DNA from: Larkinella rosea
GTDB lineage: Bacteria; Bacteroidota; Bacteroidia; Cytophagales; Spirosomataceae
Direction of reading: 5' to 3'
NCBI RefSeq assembly: GCF_003858635.1
Contig: NZ_RQJO01000011.1
Span: 439,739-503,738 of the forward strand
Length of the DNA stretch: 64,000 nt
Below, piece after piece: positions 1 to 9,986 of the stretch. Made by a program: the position numbers and the translations under genes. Position 1 is the stretch's first letter; the number at the start of each line of letters is the position of its first letter. Below the pieces are notes generated by a model. It was not told the DNA's origin and ran no database searches. It saw only the letters and a program-made list of their open reading frames with translations.

Positions 1-420
1 CCTCAATGACCACATTGGCCGCAGCCGTACAACCGTTGCCCGCCGTCACCGTCACCGAATACGTTCCCGCACTGGTGATGGTGCGCATGGGGTTGGTCGA
101 GGAGTCCTCCCAGCGGTAGGTGCTGCCTCCGCTGGCCGTCAGACTCAGTGCCGGACTGGCGCAGGTCAGTGTCGCGCTGGAAGGGCTGATCACGGCCGAG
201 GGAGCTTGACGATCTTCCTCAATGACCACATTGGCCGCAGCCGTACAACCGTTGCCCGCCGTCACCGTCACCGAATACGTTCCCGCACTGGTGATGGCGC
301 GTATGGGGTTGGTCGAGGAGTCTTCCCAGCGGTAGGTGCTGCCTCCGCTGGCCGTCAGACTCAGTGCCGGACTGGCGCAGGTCAGCGTCGCACTCGAAGG
401 GGTGATCACTGCCGAGGGGG
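1..420 (-). repeat. 216-bp tandem repeat inside the giant surface-protein gene
   Basis: The sequence beginning 'cctcaatgaccacattggcc' at base 1 recurs at 217 with only scattered substitutions, giving a period of exactly 216 bp (72 codons). The second copy fades near 420. More copies may lie left of the window. The period preserves the frame, so units can be gained or lost without a frameshift. Confidence 0.9.
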
Positions 421-3400
421 CTGATGGAATTTCGTTAATTGAAAAGGTCAGGTTTAGTGTACAGGTGGGGTTGATCGAGGAACGCACCTGGATCACGTAC
501 GAACCTGGATCGAGATTGCTGAAGGTTCCGCTGGATTGCCAGTCTGTGCCGTTGCGGGAATATTCAATGGTGCCGCTGCCGGTCGCACTCAAACTGATGA
601 TTCCCGTCGATGTCGTACAGGTCGGATGCGTAACCGTGCTCCCGGTCAAGGTTGGCGGTGCCACCACCGTTAACGCCGTGGTGGCGGTAACAACCGGACA
701 GCCGCTACTGGCTGGGACGGTATAGGTAATCGTATAACTTCCCGCTGGACTGTACGCGGGAATGACCGTCCCCGAACTGGGGTTAATCGAAAGGCTCGAT
801 GGGTTACTGCTGTAGGTTCCTCCGTTGCCCCCAATCCCCGAGCGGGTGACCAGGCCCACAGCATCGGTGTTGTTGCAAAATACCGTATTGTTATAGCTAA
901 TAACCGCAGTAGGCAATGTGGTCACAGTCAACCGTATCGCATCCGAGTTGGTGCTCCCCCCTTCATTGCTCACCACGCAGCGGAAATACTGGCCGTCCAG
1001 CCCTGAAACCGACGAGATTGTCAGCATGGGCGTGTCGGCTCCGCTGTAAACACCCGAATTGCCCAGATTTGAAGGGAAATTGAACGTGTTGTCGTTGGAC
1101 CGCTGCCACCGGTAACTGGTTGCATTTTCCGCACTGACTGAGAAACTCACCGGGCTGGAACTGCACACCGTCTGCGAAACCGGCTGGGTGCTGATAAGGG
1201 GTGTTTCTATGCCCCGGGTAACGATTATCTGGTAAGTCTTGGTCGTCACGCCATCCTCCGCCGTCACCTGCACGTCGATGGGGTTGGTGCCCACTGTAAG
1301 TGCCAGCGGATCGGAAGCCGTACCACTGGTTACGGGACTATAACTCCCGCCATTGACCCGCACCAGAATCGTCGCGTTGCTGTTTTCCGCAGTGGGCGTT
1401 ACGGTCAGGTTGCTTGTGCTATTGCCCACCGTGGCTGAATAATTGACGACGCTCGCAAAAAAAGCCGTAGACAGGCTCCCCGGATTTAAGGTCAGGTTCG
1501 ATAGATTGGCGTTGCCCGAAACAATCGGCGTATTGACCGAAGCCCCATTGTTGTTCGGATTCCCGTCCGTCGTACCAGACGAAATCGTTGCCGAGGTGAT
1601 CAGGGTACTGCCCGCCGAACCCGGTGCGGTTGTCACAACCAGCGTAAAACTGGCGGTACCACCGGTTGGAAAACTGGCCTGACTACAGGAAACCGTACCG
1701 GTAGTTCCCACCGACGGCGTGGTACAACTCCAGCCCCCCGGCGCACTCAGCGAAAAGAAGGTGATGCTGGTCGAAAGCGGAATCGACACCTGTACGGAAC
1801 CAGCCGTGCTTGGCCCATTATTGCTGGCCTGACCCGTATACGTAAGGCGATTGCCCGCTGCAACCGGATTGGGGCTACCGGAAAGCGAAAATGTTAAATC
1901 AGCCTCAGGAGTCAGCGCATTGACATCCGTTGCACTGCTGTTATCGGGATTAGGGTCCGTAATACCACCGGGCGAAGTAACCGTTGCGGTATTGGTCAAC
2001 ATGCCCGTGGAAGCCGGATTGGTGGCACAAACCGCCTGATAGGTCACCGAACTCCCCACGGGCATTGCTACGGACTGGTTGATGTTCCCGGTTCCCGAAG
2101 CCGTTCCCGAAGCCCCGCCAGAGAACGTTGCGGTCCAGGCTACCGAGGTGATGGATACGGGAAAAATATCGGTTACCGTGGCTCCGGTGACGGCCTGCGG
2201 CCCGGCATTGCCAACGGTAATCGTGTAGGTGGTCGGAACGCCGGGAATGACACTCGCAACGCCATCGGTTTTGTTGATGAACAGATCGGCGGAGGGGGCA
2301 TCACCAACGGTGAGTATATACGCCGACCCAACACCCGAACAGCCGTTACTGCCCGTTGCCCGAACCGTGATCGTGAAACTGCCGCTCTCGGTGGCCGTCC
2401 CCGATAAAACGCCCGTCGTGGACAGGGTTACGCCATTCGGCAGGGAACCACTCGCCACCGAATAACTGTAAGGTGTCATGCCGCTTGCCGCCGTGAAGTT
2501 TCGGCTGAACCCCGCACCTACGGTCGCCGTTGTCACAGCGGGATTGCTCACGGTGGGCCCCGCAGGAACCGCATTGATCGTAAAGCCCAGATTCCGCGTA
2601 CAGGTGGGGTTGTCCGACGAGCGCAACCGAATGACGTACGAACCCGGATCTAACCCGCTGAAAAAGCCACTCGACTGCCAGTCGGTACCATTCCGCGAAT
2701 AGTCGATGGTACCGCTGCCGGTGGCCGTTACGCTGATTGTTCCCGTTGGAATGGCACAGGTGGGCTGGGTAGTCGAACTGCCCGCCGACGTCGGCGGGGC
2801 TGTCACCGTCAAGGTGGTTGTGGCGGTCACCACCGGACAGCCCCCACTGGCCGCTACGGTATAGGTTACCGTATAACTTCCCGGTGTACTGCTGCCGGGC
2901 GTTACGATTCCGGTATTGCTGGTGATCGACAAACTCGAGGGATTGCTGCTGTAGACTCCGCCGTTGCTGTTGTTCCCCGAGCGTGTCACTAATCCCTGCG
3001 AGCCACCTACGGTACAGAGGAGCGGACTGGAATAGAATATGGTGGCCGTTGGGAGCGTCGTCACCGTCAGCATAGCCCCATTCGAGTTCACAGAACCTCC
3101 AGAGTTGCTGACCACGCAGCGGAAGTAGTAGCCGGTCATTCCCGAAATCGACGAGATGGTCAATACCGGCGTATCGGTGCCACTGTAGACACCCGAATTG
3201 GAGAGAATGCTGGGAAAATTGAACGTATTGTCAGCAGATCGCTGCCACTGATAGGTGGTAGCATTAGTGGCGTCTACCGAGAAACTAGCCGGGTTGGTGC
3301 TGCAAACCGATTGCGAAACCGGTCCGGTATTGATCACGACGGCCGGTATGGCGGTTACATCCAGAACATACGATGGTCCGACGCCCGAACACCCGTTGCT

Positions 3401-4519
3401 GCCTGTTGCCCGAACGGTAATCGTGAAGTTGCCCCCCTGCGTTGGTGTTCCCGACAGAATGCCCGTCGTTGCCAACGTCAAACCCGTGGGCAGGGTACCA
3501 CTCGCCAGTGAATAACTGTAAGGTCCTGTACCGCCCGGAACCGTGAAATTCTGGCTGAAAGCCGACCCGGTTGACGCCGTCGTTACCGTAGGATTGCTCA
3601 CCACAGGCGCCGTTGCCGCATTCAGGGTGAACGTTATGTTTCGACCACAGGTAAGGTTGTCCGACGACCGAACCCGAATCGTGTATTCGCCCGGCGCTAA
3701 CTCACTAAAGCTGCCACTGGTTTGCCAATCCGATCCGTTCCGAGAATACTCGATGGTACCGCTGCCGGTTGCCGTCACGCTGATCGTCCCGGTGGGCGTG
3801 GCACAGGTGGGCTGGATGACCGCGTTGCCCGTAATGGTCGGCGCGGCCGTTATCGTCAACGTGGTCGTGGCCGTCACTACCGGACAACCTCCGCGCGCTG
3901 GTATCGTGTAGGTGACGGTGTAACTTCCCGGCGTACTGCTCCCGGGTGTTACCTGACCAAAATTGCTGGTGAGCGACAAACTCGAAGGACTGCTGCTGTA
4001 GGTTCCGCCGGTTCCGCCAATGCCCGACCGGTTTATTCCTGTCTGATTGCCATCAAGGCTACAGAAAAGCGGATTGGAATAAAAAATCGTCGCCGTGGGT
4101 AACGTCGTCACCGTCAGCAACACCCCGTCCGAGTTGGTGGATTCACCGCCGTTGGTTACGACACACCGGAAATAGGACCCATTCAGATTCTCGACCGAGG
4201 AGATCGTCAACACCGGCGTATCGGCACCACTGTAAACCCCGGTATTGCCCAGATTTGAAGGGAAGTTGAAGGTGTTGTCGTAGGACACTTGCCACCGGTA
4301 ACCCGTCGCATTGGTGGCGGCAACCGAGAAACTAGCCGGACTGGTACTGCACACCGTCTGCGAAACCGGCTGGGTGGTTATGTTCGGAGGAGCGACGGTT
4401 TTGAGCAAACCTGGGTTAGGATTAGTGTAGGAAAAGGTTCGGGCCTGAATCCCTGTTTGGCCAAGCAGCCCGATGGCTGCAAGAAGCAACCAGAGAAATC
4501 GTAAAGGTTTAGTTCTCAT
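1..4519 (-). CDS. Giant secreted multi-repeat surface protein (N-terminal ~1,506 codons; C-terminus beyond the left edge)
   Basis: An uninterrupted reading frame starts at ATG 4519 and is still open at base 1. It begins with a signal peptide (MRTKPLRFLWLLLAAIGLLG). Modules repeat: an Ig-like unit ('TQPVSQTVCS...FRCVVTN') occurs three times, its 'VSQ' codons near 4361, 3314 and 1175; each is followed by a 'GGTYSS..SLS' unit and a 'TGTISVTATGSGTIEYSRNG' unit. Between them lie putative-Ig units ('SGTLPTGLTLATTGILSGTP'), two DUF11-like units near 1800-2300 and a cadherin-like unit near 1400-1500. The left end has 72-residue repeats. In this phylum such proteins are usually type IX-secreted adhesins, sometimes SprB-like gliding adhesins. 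The C-terminal sorting domain that would prove this is outside the window. Confidence 0.85.
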   Translation of the reverse strand, partial: MRTKPLRFLWLLLAAIGLLGQTGIQARTFSYTNPNPGLLKTVAPPNITTQPVSQTVCSTSPASFSVAATNATGYRWQVSYDNTFNFPSNLGNTGVYSGADTPVLTISSVENLNGSYFRCVVTNGGESTNSDGVLLTVTTLPTATIFYSNPLFCSLDGNQTGINRSGIGGTGGTYSSSPSSLSLTSNFGQVTPGSSTPGSYTVTYTIPARGGCPVVTATTTLTITAAPTITGNAVIQPTCATPTGTISVTATGSGTIEYSRNGSDWQTSGSFSELAPGEYTIRVRSSDNLTCGRNITFTLNAATAPVVSNPTVTTASTGSAFSQNFTVPGGTGPYSYSLASGTLPTGLTLATTGILSGTPTQGGNFTITVRATGSNGCSGVGPSYVLDVTAIPAVVINTGPVSQSVCSTNPASFSVDATNATTYQWQRSADNTFNFPSILSNSGVYSGTDTPVLTISSISGMTGYYFRCVVSNSGGSVNSNGAMLTVTTLPTATIFYSSPLLCTVGGSQGLVTRSGNNSNGGVYSSNPSSLSITSNTGIVTPGSSTPGSYTVTYTVAASGGCPVVTATTTLTVTAPPTSAGSSTTQPTCAIPTGTISVTATGSGTIDYSRNGTDWQSSGFFSGLDPGSYVIRLRSSDNPTCTRNLGFTINAVPAGPTVSNPAVTTATVGAGFSRNFTAASGMTPYSYSVASGSLPNGVTLSTTGVLSGTATESGSFTITVRATGSNGCSGVGSAYILTVGDAPSADLFINKTDGVASVIPGVPTTYTITVGNAGPQAVTGATVTDIFPVSITSVAWTATFSGGASGTASGTGNINQSVAMPVGSSVTYQAVCATNPASTGMLTNTATVTSPGGITDPNPDNSSATDVNALTPEADLTFSLSGSPNPVAAGNRLTYTGQASNNGPSTAGSVQVSIPLSTSITFFSLSAPGGWSCTTPSVGTTGTVSCSQASFPTGGTASFTLVVTTAPGSAGSTLITSATISSGTTDGNPNNNGASVNTPIVSGNANLSNLTLNPGSLSTAFFASVVNYSATVGNSTSNLTVTPTAENSNATILVRVNGGSYSPVTSGTASDPLALTVGTNPIDVQVTAEDGVTTKTYQIIVTRGIETPLISTQPVSQTVCSSSPVSFSVSAENATSYRWQRSNDNTFNFPSNLGNSGVYSGADTPMLTISSVSGLDGQYFRCVVSNEGGSTNSDAIRLTVTTLPTAVISYNNTVFCNNTDAVGLVTRSGIGGNGGTYSSNPSSLSINPSSGTVIPAYSPAGSYTITYTVPASSGCPVVTATTALTVVAPPTLTGSTVTHPTCTTSTGIISLSATGSGTIEYSRNGTDWQSSGTFSNLDPGSYVIQVRSSINPTCTLNLTFSINEIPSAPSAVITPSSATLTCASPALSLTASGGSTYRWEDSSTNPIRAITSAGTYSVTVTAGNGCTAAANVVIEEDRQAPSAVISPSSATLTCASPALSLTASGGSTYRWEDSSTNPMRTITSAGTYSVTVTAGNGCTAAANVVIE

Positions 4520-5018
4520 AGTAAGGTTGTAAAAGAAGTAAATCAATCCAGGAACGGTTCAGGCAATCTTGCCCAACATGGGCAGATACAAGGATGTCGG
4601 GCAGGACTGAAAAATGTAGAAGAGTCTGAAAATACCGGGCTGTATTACACGATCGAAAAAGGTTGAAAACGGAACACGTAATTCAGCTACAAAACTGATT
4701 TGTTACCACCAATTCCATTAGTCCAAATCCGACATTCTTTTGCTCATTTTCGCCAGTTTGCCCGCTTAGGTCCAATACGCTTTTAAATTGTCTCCCAAAC
4801 CCCAAAGGATTAGGTCGGCGTGTCGTTGCGCCTTGCGTTTCTGTTCATCGAAACCGTTGCCCGGTACGGACTCTGTTCATCCACGGACAGCGGTTTGTAC
4901 GATTTCGGACAAAGTAATGTAAATTCATCTGGTAATTGGCTGAAAATCAGTGAGTTTTCTGGTGCGGCATGAATGTTGATCATTCCGTTTAACCTAACCG
5001 CTCTCTCTTGTTGACCCT
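4520..5018. other. Intergenic region between divergent genes (surface protein / first permease)
   Basis: About 500 bp with no convincing ORF. It must hold the promoters of both flanking genes, but I found no exact TAnnTTTG element on either strand. The closest strings near 4895-4915 have the wrong spacing. No strong hairpin was seen. Confidence 0.5.
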
Positions 5019-7403
5019 ATGCTACGAAACTACCTGACCATTGCCTGGCGGAATATTCTGAAGGACAAGTTCTACAGCCTGATCAATATTCTGGGACTGA
5101 CCATCGGCGTCACCTGCGGCCTGTTGCTGCTGCTTTATGTGACTGATGAGCTGAGCTATGACCGTTATCATCAGAAAGCAGATCAGATCTACCGCATCGT
5201 TTCGTACATCACCGAGCCGGATAAGATCAACAACTGGACAAGCACACAGCCACCACTGGCCAAATCGCTGAAGCAGGATTATCCCTTCGTGCAAAACTAC
5301 GTGCGTTTTTTTTCCAACGGTCGGGTGCCTTTCCGAAAGGGCGAGAAGCGGTTTTACGAAGAAGATGTCTACGCAGCCGACTCCACGGTGTTCGACGTGT
5401 TTACCCATAAATTTATCGAAGGCGACCCCAAAACGGCATTGGCCCGACCCGGCAGTGTGGTGCTGACCGAGAAAACCGCCCGGAAATTTTTCGGTGACGG
5501 TAAGGCGCTGGGCCAGACGCTGCAAACCAACGACACGACATCCTATCAGGTGACGGGCGTGATTGAAGATGTGCCGCGGAATTCCCATTTCACCTTTAAC
5601 GCACTGATGTCGTTAAACCCGAATCAGCGTCGGGCCGACGGTTGGGGCGGTTTTTACATCCTCAGCTACCTGGTTTTGCCGAAAAACTTCGATACGCAAA
5701 TCCTGGAAAGCAAGTTTCCGCAGTTGTACGATAAAAACATGGCGTCGATCTTCAAGCGGATGGGTATCAAGATCACGTATCGGTTGCAGCCGCTGACGAG
5801 CATTCACCTGTATTCAAAAATGGATGGAGAAGCGGGTGGCGACATCAGTTACGTCTACATTTTCAGTGCGGTTGCCTTCTTTATGTTACTGCTGGCCAGC
5901 ATCAATTACATGAACCTCGCCACCGCCCGCTCGGCCAAACGGTCCAAGGAGGTTGGGCTGCGGAAAGTGATGGGATCGCTCCGGAGCGCGCTGATGGGGC
6001 AGTTCCTGACGGAGTCGGTGTTGATGACGGTTCTGGCGTTAGCATTAAGCCTGATTTTGGTGGCATTACTGCTGCCGTTTTTCAATACGGTTTCGGGTAA
6101 GGAAATCCAGTTTCGGGAGTTGCTGCAGCCGCAATTCATTCTGATTTCCCTGGCGATAATTGGGTTTACCGGTTTTGTCAGCGGGAGCTACCCGGCTTTC
6201 TATCTGTCTTCGTTTGAACCGGCAACGGTTTTGAAGGGCTCGTTCAACGCCAAAGGCGGCAGTTTTTTCCGGAAAACGCTGGTGGTGATTCAGTTCGCCA
6301 TTTCGCTGATCATGCTCATCTGTACCTGGATCGTTTACGACCAGTTGAATTACATGCGGGACAAGGATCTGGGATACAACCGGGAGCAGGTGTTAACGAT
6401 TGATTACCAGGATCGTCAGCCCCGCGAACGGTATAACGCGTTGCGAAAAACACTTTTAGATAATCCGAACATTCGGAGCGTAGCCACAGCGTCCTCGCCC
6501 ACCAGCAACATTGGCGGGCGGATTATTTTTGGCGTTGAATCCAACACCGGTTTGAAAGAAATGGGCTTCCGACCGATGGGCATCGATCACGATTACCTGC
6601 AAACGATGGGAATGAAGGTCGTCAATGGCCGTGATTTTTCGGATAAAATTCCGGCCGATACGAGCAACGGCGTGCTGGTGAATCAGGCGGCTGTCAAACG
6701 CATGGGCTGGAAAGAACCGATCGGCAAAAAGGTGCTGTTGGGTGGATTGCCGCAGGCGGGTCAGCCCGCTCCACCGGAAGCAAAGGTCGTGGGCGTGGTG
6801 AAGGATTTCCACCAGCAGTCGCTCTACAGCCCCATCGAACCGATGATCATGCTGTACCGCCCGAATAATGGTGTGATGCACATTAAAATCGACGCGAAAA
6901 ACGCCGACAAAGCGATCGAATTTATCGGCCAGAAATGGCGTGAAACCTACCCGGACAAGTTGTTCGAATACCGGTTTCTGGATCAGGATTTCGAATCGGC
7001 CTACCGGGCTGATGAACTGCGTGGCCGGATTTTTACGGCGTTCTCCGCCCTGACCATCCTGATTGCCTGCCTGGGTCTGTTCGGTCTGGCGACCTTCACG
7101 ACCGAGCAACGCGTCAAGGAAATCGGCGTCCGGAAGGTGATGGGTGCGTCGGTGTCAAGTGTCGTACTGCTGCTTTCGAAAGACTTTACGAAACTGGTAT
7201 TGTTCTCGTTTCCCATCGCCATCCCGGTGGCCTGGTATTCGATGGATCGCTGGCTGCAGCATTTTCCGTACAAAACCAGCATTGGCGTCGGGGTATTTGT
7301 GGCCGCCTGTGTCATCACGCTCCTGATCTGCTGGATCACCGTGGTCTACCAGTCCGTCAAAGCCGCTATCGCCAATCCCGTGAAGTCACTTCGGAGTGAA
7401 TAA
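5019..7403 (+). CDS. MacB/FtsX-family ABC transporter permease, paralog 1
   Basis: 794 residues with the duplicated FtsX layout: one helix at ~21-41, a MacB-type periplasmic domain to ~275, three helices at ~282-395 around the cytoplasmic motif EVGLRKVMG (~310), a helix near 425, a second periplasmic domain, and three C-terminal helices around EIGVRKVMG (~700). The family couples cytoplasmic ATP hydrolysis to export or mechanical work across the inner membrane. There is no ATPase domain, so a partner is needed; the nearest is at 17797. It heads three co-directional paralogs separated by about 95 bp. Substrate unknown. Confidence 0.93.
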   Translation: MLRNYLTIAWRNILKDKFYSLINILGLTIGVTCGLLLLLYVTDELSYDRYHQKADQIYRIVSYITEPDKINNWTSTQPPLAKSLKQDYPFVQNYVRFFSNGRVPFRKGEKRFYEEDVYAADSTVFDVFTHKFIEGDPKTALARPGSVVLTEKTARKFFGDGKALGQTLQTNDTTSYQVTGVIEDVPRNSHFTFNALMSLNPNQRRADGWGGFYILSYLVLPKNFDTQILESKFPQLYDKNMASIFKRMGIKITYRLQPLTSIHLYSKMDGEAGGDISYVYIFSAVAFFMLLLASINYMNLATARSAKRSKEVGLRKVMGSLRSALMGQFLTESVLMTVLALALSLILVALLLPFFNTVSGKEIQFRELLQPQFILISLAIIGFTGFVSGSYPAFYLSSFEPATVLKGSFNAKGGSFFRKTLVVIQFAISLIMLICTWIVYDQLNYMRDKDLGYNREQVLTIDYQDRQPRERYNALRKTLLDNPNIRSVATASSPTSNIGGRIIFGVESNTGLKEMGFRPMGIDHDYLQTMGMKVVNGRDFSDKIPADTSNGVLVNQAAVKRMGWKEPIGKKVLLGGLPQAGQPAPPEAKVVGVVKDFHQQSLYSPIEPMIMLYRPNNGVMHIKIDAKNADKAIEFIGQKWRETYPDKLFEYRFLDQDFESAYRADELRGRIFTAFSALTILIACLGLFGLATFTTEQRVKEIGVRKVMGASVSSVVLLLSKDFTKLVLFSFPIAIPVAWYSMDRWLQHFPYKTSIGVGVFVAACVITLLICWITVVYQSVKAAIANPVKSLRSE

Positions 7404-7406
7404 AGG

Positions 7407-7497
7407 GAGGATGGGAGGAGAGGAGTAAAGGGAAAAAGCTAAAACCTGAATTCCATACTACCTGCCTCCTTTCTTCCTTTTCTCCCTACTTCCATTC
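7407..7497. repeat. Intergenic purine/pyrimidine hairpin (between permeases 1 and 2)
   Basis: A purine run (GGGAGGATGGGAGGAGAGGA) after the stop codon is mirrored by a pyrimidine run (CTTCCTTTTCTCCCTACTTCC) ending next to the following ATG. About 20 of 27 positions pair, and most mismatches are G against T, i.e. G-U wobbles in RNA, so the transcript could fold into one long hairpin. Confidence 0.7.
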
Positions 7498-7499
7498 TT

Positions 7500-9893
7500 A
7501 TGTTCAACAACTACCTCAAAATCGCCTTACGGAATCTGACCAAAAACCGGTTTTATTCCGTGATCAAAATTGCCGGACTAGCCGTGGGCCTCGCGGCTGG
7601 CATTTTGATCGCTTTGTTTGTCTACGAGGATTTTTCGTACGACGGTTTTAATACCAAGAAAGACCGGATTGTGCGGGTTCTGACCATCGATCAGGCCGAG
7701 GGCGTCAAGAGTAAGCTGGTCGGGGTAAGCTACCCCGGTTTGGCTCCGGCCATCACACGCGATTTGCCCGAAGTGGTCAACAGCGTCCGGATTTCGGATC
7801 AGGGGCGGATTTCGCTCAAAGTGGGCGACAAATTGATTAGTTCCGAAGGAACGTTGCGCACCGAAAGTTCTTTCTTTGAACTCTTTGACTACAAGGTATT
7901 GACCGGTTCGACGAAGGGGATTCTGGACGAGCCGGAAACCGTCATTCTGACCGAGACCCTGGCGAAAAAACTGTTTGGGTCCGAAAACCCGGTCGGAAAA
8001 TTCGTCAAAACCGGTACGCTGGATCTGCAGGTCAAAGCCGTTATGGCCGATCCGCCGACGAACTCGCACCTGCGGTTTGACATGCTCCGCTCGCTGGTTC
8101 CGGCGAAAGGCGATACGAATTTTGCCCGGTTTCTGACGTCCTTCAACGGCATCAGCGTCTACAGTTACCTGCTGCTGGATCGGCATCGCGACCTGAACAC
8201 GATCATTCCGAAGCTCAAGCAGGTGGCGGATAAGAACCAGGGGTACGCGTTTTTTGTCCCGACCTTGCAGTATTTGAAAGACGTACACCTCAACTCGGGC
8301 GAGATTCTTTTCGAACACAACGCCAACAAAACCGATGCGGCCAATCTGTATGTACTGGGCACGATTGCCCTGCTGGTGGTGTTACTGGCCGCGGTCAATT
8401 TCATGAATCTGGTGACGGCCCACGCCACCGGAAGGGCGAAGGAAGTCGGTTTGCGCAAAGTAGCCGGCGCCGTTCGGACGCAACTGATCTGGCAGCATTT
8501 GCTGGAATCGATCGTTGTGACGGTCATTTCGGCGGTGCTGGCGGTTGGACTGGCGGTAGTGCTGTTGCCGGTTCTGAACGGTATTTACCAGCGGAATGCT
8601 ACCCTGCAATCCTTGCTGAACCCGCTGGCCCTTTCGGGAATAATCGGTTTTGTGTTGCTGCTGGGCCTGGTTTCGGGGAGTTATCCGGCTTTTGTTCTAT
8701 CGAAATTCCGTCCGGTGGTGGTGCTGAAAGGTGCTTTCAAAAATACCGATAGCGGTATTCGGCTCCGGCAGTCGCTGGTGGTGATTCAGTTTACGATTTC
8801 CATTGCGCTGATGGTCGGAACGGGAGTGGTTTTTCGGCAGATGAACTACATTCAGAGTAAAGACCTCGGTTTTAGCCGTGAGCAGCTCATTTCCATTCCA
8901 TTCAAAGGCCAGCAGGCTTCGGCCCGCGCCCGAACGTTGCAGACCGAACTGAAACAAAATCCGAACATTATTGCTACCGGCACTACCAGCAACCGAATGG
9001 GACAGCAACTGGGTCGCACGACCTTTGTGCCGGAAGGAAAACCGTCGACCACGAATTACATCGCCAGCGTAATGGCGGTCGATGAATCATTTGTGCCAAC
9101 GATGGGCATGCATATCCTGAAAGGACGCAATTTTTCGCTGGATTTTCCGGCGGATTCGGCTTCGTCAATGGTGATCAACGAAGAAATGGCGCGGATGCTG
9201 GGCTGGAAAGAACCGATCGGCAAAATCGTTCGGCTGCCCTCCGGCCCCAATCCAACGGATGCGACTCCTTATACGGTGGTTGGATTGGTCAAAGATTTTC
9301 ATTTCGCCACGATCCGACATAAAGTGGAGCCGTTGTTTATGCTCTACAACAAAAATAACAACCAACTGGCGGTTAAAATCAACACCGCCAATGCGCCGGA
9401 AACGCTGGCGTTTATCGAAAAAACGTGGAAACAGGTCAATCCCGAAACACCGTATGACTACAGTTTTATGGATGCGGATTTCGGAAAACTATACCGCAGC
9501 GAACAGGCCTTTGCGACGATGTTCAGCCACTTTACGGTGTTGGCGTTGTTCATTGCGGTTTTGGGCTTGTTCGGGCTGGCGGCTTTTACGGCCGAGCAAC
9601 GCCGGAAGGAAATCGGGATTCGCCGGGTGCTGGGTGCCGAAACCGGATCGTTGCTGTACCTGCTGTCCCGCGAATTTATCAAGCTGGTCGTGATTGCCTT
9701 CGTGATTGCCAGCCCGCTGGCGTGGTACCTGATGAACCGCTGGCTCAATGGTTTTGCTTACCGCACCGACCAAAGCGCGATTCTGTTTGTCGTTGCCGGA
9801 GTAGCAGCGGTTTTGGTCACGCTGGTCACCGTCAATTTACAGGTTTTCAAAGCCGTGAATACGAATCCGGTGAAGTCACTTCGTTCGGAATAA
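7500..9893 (+). CDS. MacB/FtsX-family ABC transporter permease, paralog 2
   Basis: 797 residues with the same architecture as its neighbour: N-terminal helix ~21-41, large periplasmic domain, core helices with EVGLRKVAG (~314) and EIGIRRVLG (~703). It starts MFNNYLKIALRNL, the usual opening of this family in Cytophagales. It lacks a nucleotide-binding domain. The start ATG directly follows the pyrimidine arm of the upstream hairpin. Probably co-transcribed with the flanking paralogs; alignment with them is along the full length, implying old tandem duplication. Substrate unknown. Confidence 0.93.
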   Translation: MFNNYLKIALRNLTKNRFYSVIKIAGLAVGLAAGILIALFVYEDFSYDGFNTKKDRIVRVLTIDQAEGVKSKLVGVSYPGLAPAITRDLPEVVNSVRISDQGRISLKVGDKLISSEGTLRTESSFFELFDYKVLTGSTKGILDEPETVILTETLAKKLFGSENPVGKFVKTGTLDLQVKAVMADPPTNSHLRFDMLRSLVPAKGDTNFARFLTSFNGISVYSYLLLDRHRDLNTIIPKLKQVADKNQGYAFFVPTLQYLKDVHLNSGEILFEHNANKTDAANLYVLGTIALLVVLLAAVNFMNLVTAHATGRAKEVGLRKVAGAVRTQLIWQHLLESIVVTVISAVLAVGLAVVLLPVLNGIYQRNATLQSLLNPLALSGIIGFVLLLGLVSGSYPAFVLSKFRPVVVLKGAFKNTDSGIRLRQSLVVIQFTISIALMVGTGVVFRQMNYIQSKDLGFSREQLISIPFKGQQASARARTLQTELKQNPNIIATGTTSNRMGQQLGRTTFVPEGKPSTTNYIASVMAVDESFVPTMGMHILKGRNFSLDFPADSASSMVINEEMARMLGWKEPIGKIVRLPSGPNPTDATPYTVVGLVKDFHFATIRHKVEPLFMLYNKNNNQLAVKINTANAPETLAFIEKTWKQVNPETPYDYSFMDADFGKLYRSEQAFATMFSHFTVLALFIAVLGLFGLAAFTAEQRRKEIGIRRVLGAETGSLLYLLSREFIKLVVIAFVIASPLAWYLMNRWLNGFAYRTDQSAILFVVAGVAAVLVTLVTVNLQVFKAVNTNPVKSLRSE

Positions 9894-9895
9894 AA

Positions 9896-9984
9896 AAGGA
9901 GAAAGGGAGGAAAGGATGAAAGGAAAAGATATGAATCAAACTCCTTCATCCAGTCCTCCTCTCATCCTTTAATCCTTTTTCCTT
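9896..9984. repeat. Intergenic purine/pyrimidine hairpin (between permeases 2 and 3)
   Basis: An A/G-only run (AAAGGAGAAAGGGAGGAAAG) after the stop is mirrored by a C/T-rich run (CTCATCCTTTAATCCTTTTT) ending at the next ATG (9987). Same class as the hairpin at 7407-7497, with a different exact sequence. Confidence 0.7.
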
Positions 9985-9986
9985 CT

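Noticed and set aside
1-420. Tandem repeats considered as a CRISPR array or satellite
   Set aside because: The 216-bp unit is far too long, has no spacers, and is in frame with a secreted repeat protein on the minus strand.
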